DNA of 64,000 bases, from NCBI GenBank assembly GCA_014549065.1, contig JACDOX010000172.1, positions 1,247,933-1,311,932 of the forward strand, given 5' to 3'. A program made the position numbers and the translations under genes. The notes beneath the pieces were generated by a model that was not told the origin of the DNA, did no database searches, and was given only the letters and a program-made list of their open reading frames with translations. Within the stretch, counting starts at the first letter, position 1, and every line of letters starts with the position of its first letter. Below are positions 38,171 to 52,128 of the stretch, piece by piece. The DNA is from Cardinalis cardinalis (taxonomy: Eukaryota > Chordata > Aves > Passeriformes > Cardinalidae).

Positions 38171-40470
38171 ACTCAATTCTCCTCAAACCTCCCAACTCTC
38201 ACCATATATTCAATTTAAAATTTTAGTCTAGTATCCGGAAAAGTGTCCCATTCNCTCAAAACATGTAAGGACTAGCTTATCAGCAGAAAGAGGCTTGTGA
38301 TAGAGCTGTCTTTTCTCTAAGTAAAAAACTCTACATTCAAATACCTTTAAAGAATCCCAGTCTGGAAAGGAAGCAGGTTTATATCCTTATATGTATTGTT
38401 CATATCCTTGTGATATGATAGGTTGATATATATGTAACGTACTGTTGATACAAGTAAAGCATTTAATGCACTACAAAGCTATATACAGATGTGACTCATT
38501 TTGACAATTTCGAATGCACGGTCTAAACAGGAAGATCAAATAAATATGCACATCATTTGAATGGAACTCTCAGTTTTAATATTCATATACTAGAAAATTT
38601 TTCTAGTGTTTTCTTCTACTGTGAGTTATGACTAAGAATGTCTGTCAGCCTATAAATGCCTTGTCCTGACAGTGTTTCAATGTCATAAAAAAGGACTTTG
38701 ACTACCAGTAAATGAATCACCACATTTTTTCTTTTATAAATATTACTTTGCACATAGAACACCTTCCACGAAATTTCCAGGAGTGGGAAAAGTCTCCCTA
38801 TGCCTTTGGGAGACTGGGATGTGTGAAGTGAGGATGAGAGAATGTGTTAGGTTGCCAGTGATGTAAAAGCCAAAGCAGATGTAAGGAATCAATTCCAGTT
38901 CATCCCTTTGCTAATGTGTTGCTGTAACTATTAAACCTTACCCTCATTGTATTTATAACAGTAAGTCAGTGGAGAGTTACCTGCCAGCACATGGATCTAT
39001 TTTCCAGTGTTTTCCCAGGGTTCTCCAGAGAACCAGAGATTCACAGTTTTTCCTTGGATTGGCATACACAGGTTAAAAGATGACACCCTTGAAACTGTAT
39101 AATATTCATGTGTCTATACAGTTGGTGAGGCTCTTGGTTTTGCCAGCAGGCAGTGGGTAGAAAGCAAAGACTCTATTCCGTTACTGTATGAGTTTTGTGG
39201 CTGCTTCTGGATGAAATAATCCTCTAATTTGACTTTAAACTGGAAAATGCTGGAATTAATTTTGCTTTTACAATTGCACTAACTATGATCAATGTTTCAT
39301 CCTCTCTGACTGAAAGACAAGAGAAGCTTTCTGCCATGGATGCATCAGATTTGTCATGTGCAAAAGTATTCCTCTTGGTGGGTGTCCACAATCATTGATG
39401 CTGCTGTGTTGTTTTCCCTCTTTGCCAACTGCCTCAGATCCCTGTGCCTTTAAAAGTCCCAGCTAACTGGTCTCTAAGGCCCAAACTCCTGCACATGTCT
39501 AAGACTGCATTTTAGCACTTTGCATCCCACTCAGATTGGGTCAGTTTGCATGTGCCTTCCAGTGTGCCCTGGCATATGAGTCTCCCCTTACAGGAGAAAT
39601 CTTATTTACCATTACACCACTTAAATAGTATAAAGGCAACTGGACGTTTCACTTACAACTGGGTTCTGAATACTGGCCTTGAGGATTTCATTCTGGTTTT
39701 AATTTCTTGGATACTTTTGTTTTGAATATATTGTCAGTGATTGAAAGCTTATACAGGGTGGGAAGGGGAAAGAGAGCAGATGAGTCACATTACATGGCTT
39801 GTAAAAGGCTGGAACAGAATGGCTGCTGCAGAACAATGCATATTTAGAAAGACACAGAGGCTGTGCTGGCAACTTTAGGCAGCTTTAAAGCAGTGTGGAT
39901 ATAATATGTCCCCAGCATGAGGCTGCATGCTCTGCCAGAGTACTGCAATGAGAAGTACTGCCAAACAGTAAGTGCAGAGAACTTCCCAGTATCTCACAGA
40001 ATAGAGAAGCTGTGGAAAGCCGTCATAGAAGATGCTTTGTTATTGCAAGTACAGGTGGGGTAGGGTTCCCCCATTTATGTCAACATTGTCTCTTCAGTCC
40101 TTTTTCAGATAAGGGAGGTAAATCAGCCCTCTGCAGGTAATATTAGGCTGTTGACTTGATGGCAGTTGGCTATAAGAAGACTGGAGTGACTGGATCCTGG
40201 AGTTATCTACATTATAAGCTTTACCTGACTGTAGTTGGACAGACACATTCCCACACAGAACAACTCAGTGCTTCAAGGACATCTTCCAGTATTGCTTTAC
40301 ATATCGCTTAATCTTCCTGAGTTGTCTCTTGGAGANAGCCTTTGGTGACAGCATAGCAAGTAGTATTTGTATTGCTTGATTGCTTGAGATCTTTGAGCTG
40401 GCCTTCCCATAGGTCTTCATGAACAGATACTCCAGTGCCAGATATTGAATGAGAAAAATGTTTTATAGAA
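38171..40470. other. Single-copy A+T-rich DNA, no gene seen
   Basis: No exon, RNA gene or transposon was recognised. A 16-base palindrome, GGTTCTC-CA-GAGAACC, lies at 39019-39034. Ambiguous bases are at 38254 and 40336. Confidence 0.65.
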
Positions 40471-40502
40471 CACACACACACTCACAAACACATACACACA
40501 TG
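40471..40502. repeat. Imperfect (CA)n microsatellite
   Basis: CA units interrupted by CT, AA and AT, about 32 bases long, too degraded to be highly variable. Confidence 0.92.
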
Positions 40503-42065
40503 CATCTACAGATATAAAGACAAAATTTCAGAGTTTCGTTCTGAGAGTTTGGAAACAGAGATGTAAATGTGTAGACACTTGGTTTATAAGGACTCATTTA
40601 ACTCTTACTAGTCCTTTTTGCTGTCATTACCTGGGGTAGGTAGCACAGTGATAGTGTTACATGATATCACATGGACCCAGTGTGTGACAAGGGTCACAAA
40701 AAGAAAGAAGAGCAGACTCACACTGTGTGTCATACATGCAAAATTAATGAAACTGAAGAGCTGTTTCTTTTCACTTTACATACATGACTACTGATTTCCT
40801 GCCAAACTATTTCCTTATGTGAAACATGATGCTGTCTGACAGTGGAAATTGTTTGATCATGAGTTACCATTCTAGAGTTCATCATGCTGTATTTTACATG
40901 CTTGTTAATTCACCTTAAAGCTCTAATTATGTTATACTCCTAGTTTACTAAAAAAAATACCACAAACAAAAAGAACCACCAGCCAAACAAAAATGTCAAT
41001 TTAAAACAAAACAGGAAAAATCATCCCCTGCCCCCAAAAAACCCCGAGCAGGAATGTGCAAATTCAATTGGTTAGTTATAAAACAAAAATTTTAAAAATC
41101 CATTCAGTGACAGCAGTGCTGTGGCTATTATTTTCTTTAGGTGTTGATGATTTGACTGTCATATTGGACTGCTCTGAAAGTTGTTTCCAAATATTGGTTT
41201 TGATCTGTTGCAGAAAAACAAAGTAAACTTATATGTGTTTCTAGTAATGTATTACTACAGTGATTACTTAAATTAGGGAAATGTGGTACCTAAAGTTGTT
41301 ATGCACTCCACAGCTAAGATGAAGTCTACAGAAGATAATAGGGGTCGAGTCTCCACTAATTTCCTTCCACACTCCATTTAATTTTCTTCATCAGAGTAGA
41401 CCCTCAACGTAGTAAAAGTAGAGTGGTTATTTTTTATAAAATGGGGTATTATTTTAGACACTTTATTCACTGAAGTGCACAAGGAAAGGTGATAAAGCAA
41501 ACAACAGTTTCTGAGGAGGAAATCCTACAGAGAATTGACCTTAGAAATAATGAAGTTAGGTGGAGAAACATTTGCCCACATTCCCATAGTAGACCAAAAT
41601 ATCTGAGCCTCAAGGAGAGGTGTGAGGAGCAAAGGGGACACAGAGGAAGGAAAACACTTAAGCAGGAGAAACCGGGTGTTTGGGAGGTTGTTATTTTTAA
41701 ATGGCCTCAATACTATGCTTTAAAGAACAATTTGATCTTTACACAGAGTGAGAAATTACCGTGAGACTACTTTCTTCTTTCTCTTCTTGCTCATTTACTT
41801 CAGTGAAAACACCTACCTTCTGCTCTAGTTAGAAATGAACGTCTGGCCTGAGAAGCGTGTAACAATGAATTTGTTCTTAAGCCTAGGCAGGGATTTTAAT
41901 AGATGTTAATAATTTTTATGGCTTTAGTGAAAACTCTTACTGTTTAGATCCCATACAAATAAAAGTGTTTCTATCACCTGTCATAATATCCTATATTGTT
42001 GTAGTTTAAGATAAAAGTCCATTAGAGTGATTGGCTGACTCACTGCAAAGATTCAAAGGCTGTTT
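40503..42065. other. Single-copy DNA with an A/C-rich patch, no gene seen
   Basis: 40949-41046 is A/C-rich low complexity containing several CAAAC units and a CCCCAAAAAACCCC stretch. Nothing else was recognised. A 91-codon plus-strand frame at 41489-41764 has no recognisable domain. Confidence 0.6.
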
Positions 42066-42320
42066 ATCTCGATTAATTAAAGACCTGTAATTATACCGGT
42101 TTGACCTCGAGGACAGCAATTACTCCACAAAAGCTCTCTACAGGAAACCAGACATTAGCCTTGGCTAATTAGCTTGACATTCACAAGCTGCCTGTATCAG
42201 AATGCAGATGGTTTGGCAACACCAGCATGCAAACAGCACCTACAAATGCTACATGAACTGCCCCCAGAAAAGCAACTGCCTGTCAGTGATGGTTGAGAGT
42301 GAAATTATTTTCTTGCTTTT
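42066..42320. promoter_or_regulatory. Candidate non-coding regulatory block rich in homeobox-type sites
   Basis: Within about 170 bases there are ATTAATTAA (42072-42080), TAATTATA (about 42088), a perfect ten-base palindrome GCTAATTAGC (42164-42173) and an octamer-like ATGCAAAC (42227-42234), in a block of more even base composition than its surroundings. Clustered TAAT and octamer motifs are common in deeply conserved developmental enhancers. TAAT motifs are also common by chance in A+T-rich DNA, and conservation cannot be tested here. This is an inference of low certainty. Confidence 0.25.
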
Positions 42321-45300
42321 ATAATTTGCGTATAGAAAAATCTTTTTTCCCAGAGACAATTTCCCATGGAGACAAATGGAAGAAGGGCATGGCAGCCTGG
42401 GAGATTGACTCAATTTATTATGGGAAAAAGTAGAGGAGTCTAGTTCTGTAACTTTTTCCTGGTCCTCCTGACAGTGATTAGTCTTCTCATGCCTATTGGC
42501 ACATTCCTTCCCCTTGTCAAACCCTCGTCTATAAGGTTTATATTTAGAATGCTGTAGGATCCCTACATATGGTCCGAATACAGCAGCATATGAAGCAAAA
42601 AAAATTGTCATTCAATTTACGCTAAAACTTGCATCATTTGTGCACAAACTAAAGTGGAGTTTTGGGTTGGATTTACAGTTCCAACTTCCATAGATGTTTA
42701 AATAAAGATTCTGTTCATCCTATAAAGATGTTTTAACATATGCTCAGTATGTAGCTCAAAATAAGCTGTGAGTTCACACTTTTTGAGAAAAGAGAATTTA
42801 GAATTAATTCTTTTCTTATGTCCTTCCCAAATGACAGTCAAATTCTAACTTATGTTTCAATCTTTTTCTTCAACATAGTTTTCTACTGTGTGTTTTCAAC
42901 TTTATAGGTTTGGAGTCATAGTACAATGAAGGAAAAGATTTGGAATTTGTCAGCATGACAATATGTGGTGGGCCTAGACACTGAAATGCGAAACTTCTTT
43001 GTCTTTTTTCTAGACACTACAGTATGAGGGGTTTATCAGTTATGAATCAGTGTTTCAGCAAATGATCAAGCTGTGAATTTGGATAGTGGCCCAATAATCC
43101 ACATCAGACCAGATGCCTTGGCCCTTCTCTGAAGGCCTGACTATGAGAGATTCACTTGCTTCTGTCCATATTCAGCGTGCCCACCACAGTTTTGGGGTGT
43201 CCACCTGGCGTGGCAACAGATCTTGCCAAACAGAGATTACAGCAGCACAAGGACTGGCTCAGAACAGATATATTTTTCCGCCGTGTCTCAAAGTTACACC
43301 ATGGCAGGTATCCTGGTGAGAAGCAAGATAATAGCTACATATAAATAAGAGAGATGCAGATGCTTTTTCTTTTTAATTGTTCATACCAAGAATGTTGTAT
43401 GTAACATCAGAATATTTTACTATCTCAAATGCAAATTCAAATAAAAATTGTTAAGATGTCATTTTGTTCTTCCTGTCACAGACATTTTTTTATAAAAACG
43501 TCCTTTGCAAATAAAGAAAAGAACCAAAAGGAGGATGAATCAGAAAAATTGAGTTGTAAATGAATATTCATGGTTGCTGCCAGCAAACATTTCCACCTGC
43601 TCTGAAGATTACAGTGATTAGCTTTCAATCAGCTAAGCCACTTCTGCTATGTCTTCTGGAATTTTCCATAAACTTAATAGAATAAAGGACTAGATTATGA
43701 GACTTTTATGAGATGCATATGAAATGGAGAACAAGGAAGAAGAAACCCCCTCTGTGGACTTAAGTATGTTTGTAGTCTTTCCTGTAACTAGCTTTTTACC
43801 CTCTGCAAGATATGAGATGGATAAGGAATGTTGGAATTTATAATAACAAATGTGCTTCTCGTAAGTTAATTTGTCATTCACTTATTTTCCAGTCTCAGCA
43901 TAAGCAGTGTTTCAACTAACTGAGTAATATCTACATTTGTCAAGTGATGTTTGAGTCTTCTTGAAAGTTAAAAAGGGGGGGAAAAATCATATACAAAAGA
44001 CATTTTTATTGCAGTGAAAAATATCAGCTAGCCCCATGGAACCATGTGCTAATCAAAAATTTGTCAATATGTAGGGAATCATTTTACAGTTAGAATGAAT
44101 GTTCTTCCTTTCACTATTTCCAACTCTTTCACTCTTGCCCTCTGTGACATTGAGGAACCTTTAGAAATGTCATTAAATTGTCCATTATTTTTATAGACAT
44201 TCACAGCATATCTCAAATTTGATGCTTTTGCAGACCTGGTATCTGCAGAAGCACATTTACATTGTTTCATGTCAAGCCACGGAAATGCAGTCAAGAATCT
44301 GGTCCTTGTCTCAGGCCCCATCAGTTTTCTGCTGAAATAATTCATCATCACTGGGCATGCTTCTGATGGTGTTGCACTGTCAGCACTGTCAGAGCTAGCT
44401 GGTGTAAACCTGCTTCAGGTCTGCGTCATGATGTTCAAGCTAATTTTCTGGTATAGCACACATCAATCTCAAAGAAAAAGTAATAATTGCAAAATGGTTA
44501 AATTTTGATGAAAACCTGATCTCTTCACAATTCCTCTGGGAGGATAGGAGGGAAAAGATAGAGTAGGCCTTCAAATGCCAAGTGGTGCATTCCTCCTAGC
44601 ATGAAACATTTCAGGAAAGTGAAGGTACCACAGAAGATATGGAGCCTCAGGGCTACAAAGGACAATCTTGAATCGATTCCTGATTTTGTAGGTAGGACTG
44701 CCACCTCTCATACTTCTTTCAGTTGGCCTTCAAATCACATGGATCGTGACATATCCAGAATCATGAGTGGCACCTCTGCAAACAGGCAGATGCCAATCTA
44801 GTGCATGGCACTGAAAATACACAGCTCAGAAATTATGAGTTACAGTGTGTGCCAACACTGAAAATGAACATACTCTTAAAGGTACCTTTTCCAGTTTCTG
44901 TGTTTTGTTCCATACCATGAAATTTCACAGGGCTGAGCGTGACTCAATCTGCCTCTAAGACCTAAGGGACTGTACTACAACGAAGTGAGAAAAAGATACA
45001 CATCTACTTTCCCTATCCATGCAGGCATGTCTGTTTTCTAGATGTTTCAGCCCATGAAAAAGAGGAGGAAAAAGAAGCTGTTGTTTTGCAAACCCCTTCA
45101 GCCCTTCTTCTCAAGAATTTTTGCCAAAAAGGCTATCAAATACAGTGGTGGGGCATGGGGGGCTTAGGAATGGGAGAGAAAAGTTGTATATACCTATTTT
45201 TCCCTCATGAAATATACTAAATCTCAACAAAGAGCTGCTGAAGCCAAACCAGTGACCCTGAATGTGCCTCCCAAGTCAGCCTTTGGAAAGGTAGCTTGTT

Positions 45301-46875
45301 ATGCATATGGGATAAAAAACTATATCCTGGAAAAACACAGAATGTAAATATTTAAAGAAAAAGAAACACAATGAAACAAATGCCTTGTGTTCACATTTCC
45401 ATGGACCAGTGCCATGTATCTCTCAGCCTGTTACCCAGCTAATGTTTACTATACCAAATGTTTTATAAACCAGTGGATTACTGTCCTCCATGGTAGTGAA
45501 AAAACATTGATGTATTTGTTCTGGACTTCCTTTTCCTGCCTTTGTTGTTAGTTTATGAGTTTCTCACATCCCTCTGACAATTTCTGTCAGTCTGTTTACA
45601 TGTTTTAGATTTCTGATGGAATGTATACATTGCTCTTACCACCACTCAGGATCTGTTGCCCATTTGCCCAGGAACAAAAAATGTCTCTCACCCATTTTTA
45701 GTGGACGTTTTCGAACACAGGCCAGGAGTATCTCAGGTGTCCTTATGTTCCTATCATGTTCCTTGAAACCTGCTCGAAGCATCACCTCTCTCCAAGGAGA
45801 AAAGACTGTCAGGTCTCAACCTCTGTTCAAATCTCTTGAAAGGTCTTAATCCAAATTATTTGAATCATGGAGAATGAAAACCACAGACTCCTGGTTCTAA
45901 CTTATCCTCTCTCACAGCTATATTATACTTCACTTTGTGACATTTGGTGGTGAATCATGAGGTCAGAAGCCAGCTAGGGAGCTGTATTTTTGCACATTGT
46001 GATTTTGCATACCTCTGTGTAGCAGACGCACCTCTACTCAGCATGAGAAGTTCAGCCCTCGAAGACATAACCAGCAATTCCACACATTTTCCCTCATTGC
46101 AGGTCTGTGATCAAGGCCTAGAGAGCTTGGCATGAAGCAAAAGCATTCTTGTGTATGGTTTTATCTTTCCTGGGAAAGCTATCAGAAAATAGCAAGCACA
46201 GAAATAAATATAAGACTGAAAGGAACAACAGGCTCATCAAACACCACAAATTTTCGGCTCTGGGAACATGCATGGAAGGGAGCTGGTCAAGTGCAGTCAC
46301 TTCCATCCCCAAACGAGCACCCTTGCCCGCACATTTCTTATGCAGTTGCATGTGTACAGCACTCAGATGGGTGTTTGATCACTCACTCACAGATGTGGCT
46401 GGACACCTCATGATGGAGCAGAGTCCCAGCTAGCCCATGGGATGCCAGGAACGCATTCCTTAAGCCTGGGAAAAACAATGAAGCTGTTGCTTTAAACCGT
46501 GTCAGCAATCTCATTTGGTGTTAGAGCATGGGCAAGAGCTCATTGCATATGTGAGGACAAGCAGTGAGTTGTGTCTAAATATTCTGAAAATGTATTCATT
46601 TAATTGGAAATAAAAGCTCTGGCTCAGTTTACGCAACATGATAAATGGTTAGTTGTCACGTTACCTAGGCTGAAAAAGTCTGCATCTCTTTCTGGGAAAG
46701 CAATGGGAAAAATGTCAAAAATTTGATGTTTCAAGTACAAAAACAATGTCAAAATCTTCTCACAGATTGTGGTTGGGAAGCATATTAACTGGTGGTGCTC
46801 AGCTACTTGTAAGTCTTAGTACCAAACTTCCATTAACTTCAATGACATGACTGTTTCCTGTGGCAATTGGACTTC
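42321..46875. other. Single-copy A+T-rich DNA, no gene seen
   Basis: No exon, RNA gene or transposon was recognised. Overlapping plus-strand frames around 46132-46433 share coordinates with a minus-strand frame and have no domain. Confidence 0.65.
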
Positions 46876-46923
46876 TGTTTTTTGTTTTTTGGAGTTTGTT
46901 TTGTTTTGTTTTGTTTTGTTTTG
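46876..46923. repeat. (GTTTT)n low-complexity tract
   Basis: Five to six GTTTT units preceded by T-rich sequence. The complementary frame reads as a Lys/Asn/Gln run and is not coding. Confidence 0.92.
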
Positions 46924-47568
46924 AGGGGTTGGCCTATATTTCTTGAAGTTTTTTGTTTGGGTATTCTTGCCGCTGCCTACCAGAAGTAGCTGGGAGTATT
47001 TCTGCAACTTTAGTAAAAATCAAAAGTTGAAAATGACTGAGAAGTCTCAGTGATATGTCAGGGCCTAGTTCCCATTGCCTTCCAGAGGAAGCAGCAGGTC
47101 ACATGCCTTTGTTGATTTTTTATGCTTAGCCTATGCTGTTGCTTTTTATTAGATAGATGAGAATCATGGAGGAAACCATCCTGCTCAGAAAACATCAAAG
47201 GCCAGTGCCTTCTGATTTAAGCTTTCCTTTCTTCTATTTTTCTTTGATCCCATTTTGCGTGCCTTCTGTCATTAAAAATTACACCAACACAGATCCTTTT
47301 TTGGAGAAGAGTCTGAAGGTAAGGCCAACTCTTACTCTGCACTCCAAAGTGGTGAAAAAAATCTTGGTGATCACTGAAGCCAACAGTTTTAGAGCAGATT
47401 CATCATCATAGCATTTAGCAGGACAAGATTTCCATTCAGTGTGACACCATTCTTCTAAATAATCTGCTTTTTGTGTCCATCACAGATGGGACACCATTGG
47501 GTACAAATCATTGCAAGAGAGATTTGTACCTGATTTTAAGAAAACATTTGCAATGGTGTAGTTGGTGA
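46924..47568. other. Single-copy DNA, no gene seen
   Basis: No exon, RNA gene or repeat was recognised between the GTTTT tract and the CR1 fragment. Confidence 0.65.
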
Positions 47569-47665
47569 TGCACTGGCATGGATTGTTGGGTGGAGTGGTG
47601 GTGGAAATTCCCAGCCCTGAAGGGTTTTGAAAATGAGTTTGTCTAAGGCCAGTGAGGAATAATAT
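47569..47665 (+). mobile_element. Old CR1 LINE fragment (3' region)
   Basis: The order GATGCACTGGCATGGATTG, then GGTGGTGGAAATTCCCAGCC, then TGAAGGGTTTTGAAAATGAG matches the 'gcactgg.ac.ggttgcc / ggtggtgga..ccccatccc / tggaggt.ttcaag' progression of CR1 3' sequences, with many substitutions. The terminal 'gatgatc...ttccaac' segment is not recognisable here, so the fragment is internal and old. A minus-strand frame over it is not a gene. The identification rests on remembered consensus wording. Confidence 0.6.
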
Positions 47666-47829
47666 GATTTTGTGAGTTATGTGAGTCTTACCAGCCATCT
47701 CCTCTTATTAGTGAGCTTTTCAGAAATAAGCCAAGTGGTCTGTGCAACTATGCAAGGAAGGATCCAGGACCTTTGAGGGAGGATGAGCAATCTCTAATCA
47801 CCAGACAACAAATCCTGCCAGCCTCATAC

Positions 47830-47868
47830 CATCTTCCAGCATCTTCCAACATCTTCCAGCATCTTCAG
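47830..47868. repeat. 10-bp tandem repeat, about four copies
   Basis: CATCTTCCAG, CATCTTCCAA, CATCTTCCAG and a last shortened CATCTTCAG follow one another head to tail. Confidence 0.92.
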
Positions 47869-50800
47869 AGCCCAGCTCCCAGTGCTGCAGGAGCAGATAC
47901 AGAAGCCAGACTGCTACAGTTTGTGCAGAGGGCCCAGGCATCTGCCCCCTGCACTGCCCACATGTGCCCTTAGCACCACTGCTGGAGTTGTCACTGGGTC
48001 CAGACCCAGCAATGTCCCTGTCTTAACAGTAATGCAAATATTTTGTGCACTTAGGGAACAAAAACGTACTTTCAGTCTAGATAGTGCCCACAGCTTCCTA
48101 ACATCCTCCTCTCATGTTGGGTCTGGACTCACTCCTAAGAGGAAGAGTGTGTGGAGACTGCAGATTCCTATCTCAGTCCAAGCACGTGTACACAAACATG
48201 TTCAAAGGAAGTTTGCAGCTGGACTATTGGACTAACCCTGACTCCAAGCCTATGGGTCTCTAGGCAAGAGAATTGCTGAGAGGTTGCAAGTGGAGTGTGT
48301 TTATGTGCAAGGAAGGGACTCATTGTGTGCGTCTGCAGAGAAATACAGGCTATGTCCTGAGAACACAAGTGTTTATAAAACAGCCCTAGGAATGTAAAAG
48401 TTGTTCAAAAAGTAGATAGGCAATGTCTGGTCAAAGTGCTGTCTCGAGGAATGGCAGGTGTTTGTTCTTATGGGACCTCTTCATGTCTCAGGGCATCTGA
48501 ATATTTAAAGAGATCATTTGTATGTGAGGGGGTAAAGAAGGGTCAGAGCGACATTGTTCTTTGCTCTCTTTGTTTGTTAGGACAAAGCAAGGAGTCAAAT
48601 TTGAATTCACAGTGGAGGGACAGCCAAACTTCGTGCTTGGAAACCTGTTTGCATTTCTAACTAGCATAGTGTTAATTAAGTTAAAATGGATTCACAAGCA
48701 TATTTTCAGTGGTGGTTTTTTTTTCTCTAAAACTTTGTTTCAAGGACAGGAGAGAAAGACAGTCCTTTTGTTGTGCATGTGACAATTTAAGCACAGTTAC
48801 TTAACACTCCAGTCTTCTCTGTGCGCATGGTGCAAATCACAAAAAGACAATTTGCAGAGTATTACTATAGTTCTCATAGTAACCATAATTTGGCCTTGAT
48901 TTTTCACAAGAAATTGTCGAAGGGGGAAAATAAGATAGTTACAATGTCAGTTCAATTTGGAGTTTAGCTAATTTAAAATGCGTGATTCCTGTGAACAATA
49001 GCTCCAAATGGCAACTGAGCCTAAATTACGTGTTATCTCATTTGTATTCAGCATCACCACTACAGCTCTCAGTTGCAGCTTCTCGTATAAACTGCCCATG
49101 TGAACAAAGCATTTTACAGTCTCTGTGTTTCTGGGTCAATCTGTATCAAGTCAGTTCAGTGATACAGACACAGAACAGATTTTCTGCCTTGTTCTTTGCT
49201 ACCAGTCTGTTGCTTGCAAGGCCAAGAGATACACGAAGCACATTTGACTTCAGTCTGGGAGATGCACAATAAGTTCATTTCCATTGTAAAATCATTTTCC
49301 AAAGCAGAGCTGAACCTGATAAAAAAAACCCCAAACATATAGTTACTGAAAAAGAAGGAGGAGGACGGCTATGTATCATCAGAGNACTTGTACTGCTCTC
49401 AAGTGTTCGCAACAAAAGCCAAGGCTCACACAGCAGGTCAGAGAGGGGAGGTCTGGAGACATTGTCCTGCTTGTCACTAAAGATGCAGGACTGGCCTGTG
49501 GGAAGGGGCAGCAGCTTCTGCCCCTTGCTGAGTCTCCAAATCAGGTGGAGAAGGGATGTCCCCATGCTTAATGAGGAGAGAAAGTCCATGAACACAAGGG
49601 CCAAGAGCAGAGATTGTGAGCATTTGCCATTTCTACAGTAAGGACCTAGTCTCTGGGAGCAGCAGTGTCTTCCTGCTCTGAAGGAGCTGAGGAATGGGTG
49701 GGAACCATCAGCTGTACCCTGCTGCTCCCAGGCTCGCCGTCTGCTGAAGTAAAAATAAAATGTCTGGAAAATATGTTGAATCCAGTTATCTGTAATCATA
49801 GTTGTGGAATTGTGACCACTGCAGCCATTTTGATTTTGAAAGCTTTAAAATGCTTTAGGCCATATTATTTGGTATGTTTCATTATTTACACTCTTTTAAT
49901 TATGCCAGTGGTGGCTTAATCTATCACCTGGTGATGTTTCCTTGCATGACAGAATCTGACCACTAAGATTTTCTTTGTGCCTATTATTACAGCTTTGAAG
50001 TTCTGAACTCTTTTTTTCCTAGCGGATCTCTTTTGGTTGTTTTTCATTTGTTTGTTTTTGTTTTGTTTGCTTATTTTAGTCCAAGTGAATGTAACTGAAA
50101 AATTAAACTTTGACTTGGAGAAAAGAAGGCAGGAGAAATGAGATCTCATGTAACCCCTTTATTTGTCTGTGAAAGCAAGGCAATATTTCTTCCTATGATT
50201 TTGAAGCTTGCCTAAAATTTGAAGAAATCTTTGTCAAATAAAGGATGTTCTTTGGTCTCCAAATAGAATATGCAGCTATTATTTTCCAAAGTTGGAGGCA
50301 GGCCCCCACAAACTGCTAAATGTGATGGTATCAAGCACTATGACTCTGCTGTCACTTTCTGTGTTTACTCACAGTGTGCCCTAAATTTGACATTAGACCA
50401 ATTTTCTTTTATATTGCCTATTTGTAGGAGTGAAAACCGCCTCCTTTGTGACAAGACCCCCTGTTGAGGACTGTGTGAAAATAAAGAGTTTGAATGGAAG
50501 ACTAGAAATGAATCTTGCTTCTAAGGGCTAGGGTTTGGGAGTGAAGATTTTTTTTAATTTTGTATGAGTTTCAGATGCAAATTGATGGAGTTCATGTGGT
50601 GGCAAGCACTGCTGAATCAGGAGAAACTCAGATATAAAAATATCCCTTTANGTTTTGGATCTTTGTCCTTATGGGAACCAGAGACACAAGTAGTATGATG
50701 CAACACAGTGTGATTTGCTGTGGGTTCAGATAGATTTCCAGTACCTGTCTGTGCTCAGTGGTGCCTCTCCTGAGAAATTTCAGAGGCTGAACCTCCCAGC

Positions 50801-52054
50801 CTATGGGCATGGCTCTGTTGCCCCACTTCTCTAATGGAGAGGTGCTAATAACTGAGAAAAATGTATTTTTAAATTATTTATGAACAAGTGTATTGAGAGA
50901 CTAGGTAAATCAAGGATGATCACCACATGACTCACTCTCTGTGATATTTTCACTGAACTAAACACTTCTGAAAGCCAGTTCTACTAGGCACCCTACAAAA
51001 ACGTTCAGTTTAGCCATTCTGCATTTGCAGGGTGCTTCTAGGGTTCTTCTGTGCCTTAATGTGGTTGATATAATCAATCCAGTCTGAAAACAGGTGAAGG
51101 TATTTGTAGAGGAAAGCAGAACCATTAGAGCAAATTCTTAGGATCTGTCACCATTCTGTATATCTCACTTAAATTTTTTTTTGCAAGCAGTTTCTCCAGA
51201 AGCAATATTTCAGTGAAAAACTCTGTTCCCAGGGAGCATATAGGCACAATTACTAATGTGTGAAGAAATTATTTCATTTATTCAATTGCTTGCATTTGGT
51301 AGAGCAGCACCAGAGAGGCAGTGCAGAAGAGGAGGACAGAAGAAAATCATGCAAAGGTTGATTTCAAAGAGAAGTTACTAGAATTATTCTGATTTGACCT
51401 GGGCTTTTTTCTCATTGACTGCCTATGGAATTAAGAATGGAAGGCCAGATTATTTAATGAAGTTTCTGCATTTGGCTAATGTGAATACCCAGCAAGAGAA
51501 GAATATGAAAAACTGCAAGCTGCTTCAGCCAATATGGAAAGTTCCTATTAACCCTAAACACAATCTGTATTGTAACAGACATCTCTTTTCCCTATTGTAC
51601 TTAACATCAAGATTGAAAAAAGGGGCAGTGGAGATGCAGTAAAACACAAATTAAGCCTGTTTGCAATCATGCTTAAGCATCTTTGACAAAACAGAGGCAG
51701 ATTCATGATCTTGCATCCCCCTTCTACATCACATACATTCCATAGCCTAGGGAAGAGGCAAGCTGACAATGCAGCTTCAAAAATTATTATTTTAGTTTTG
51801 CAGGAGCTGACCACTGACTTAGAAGTTGAAATGTACATTTGAAAGAAACAAAGAAAACCAAAGTTTTTTGTGATAGCCATTTCCCTGAAACTTTTCCAAA
51901 AGAGAAAGGAAACATGGTTTTGAAATCACCTCCATCATGGATTTCCATCGAAAGGCTAAGTGCTGACAGGATGTTGGGGCCTCTAATGACTCCATTTGGT
52001 CACTGATTATTTGTAGGTTGGGGCTTAGTGGGTGGCATCGAGCTCTTTGTGAAC
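47869..52054. other. Single-copy DNA, no gene seen
   Basis: No exon, RNA gene or transposon was recognised. The longest frame, 174 codons on the minus strand at 49275-49799, runs through an ambiguous base at 49385 and shows no domain or conserved pattern I recognise. Another ambiguous base is at 50651. Confidence 0.6.
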
Positions 52055-52128
52055 TTTTTCATCTTCTTGTTGCTTTTGGCTGTTTTCTTATTTTTTTCTT
52101 TTCTTCTTTCTTTTTTTTTTTTTCTCCT
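52055..52128. repeat. T/C-rich low-complexity tract
   Basis: A T-dominated stretch with scattered C and few purines, including 14 or so consecutive T near 52110. Plus-strand Phe/Leu frames here are artefacts. Confidence 0.88.

Noticed and set aside
49275..49799. 174-codon minus-strand frame
   Set aside because: No domain or family is recognisable, an ambiguous base lies within it, and a plus-strand frame overlaps. It is most likely chance.
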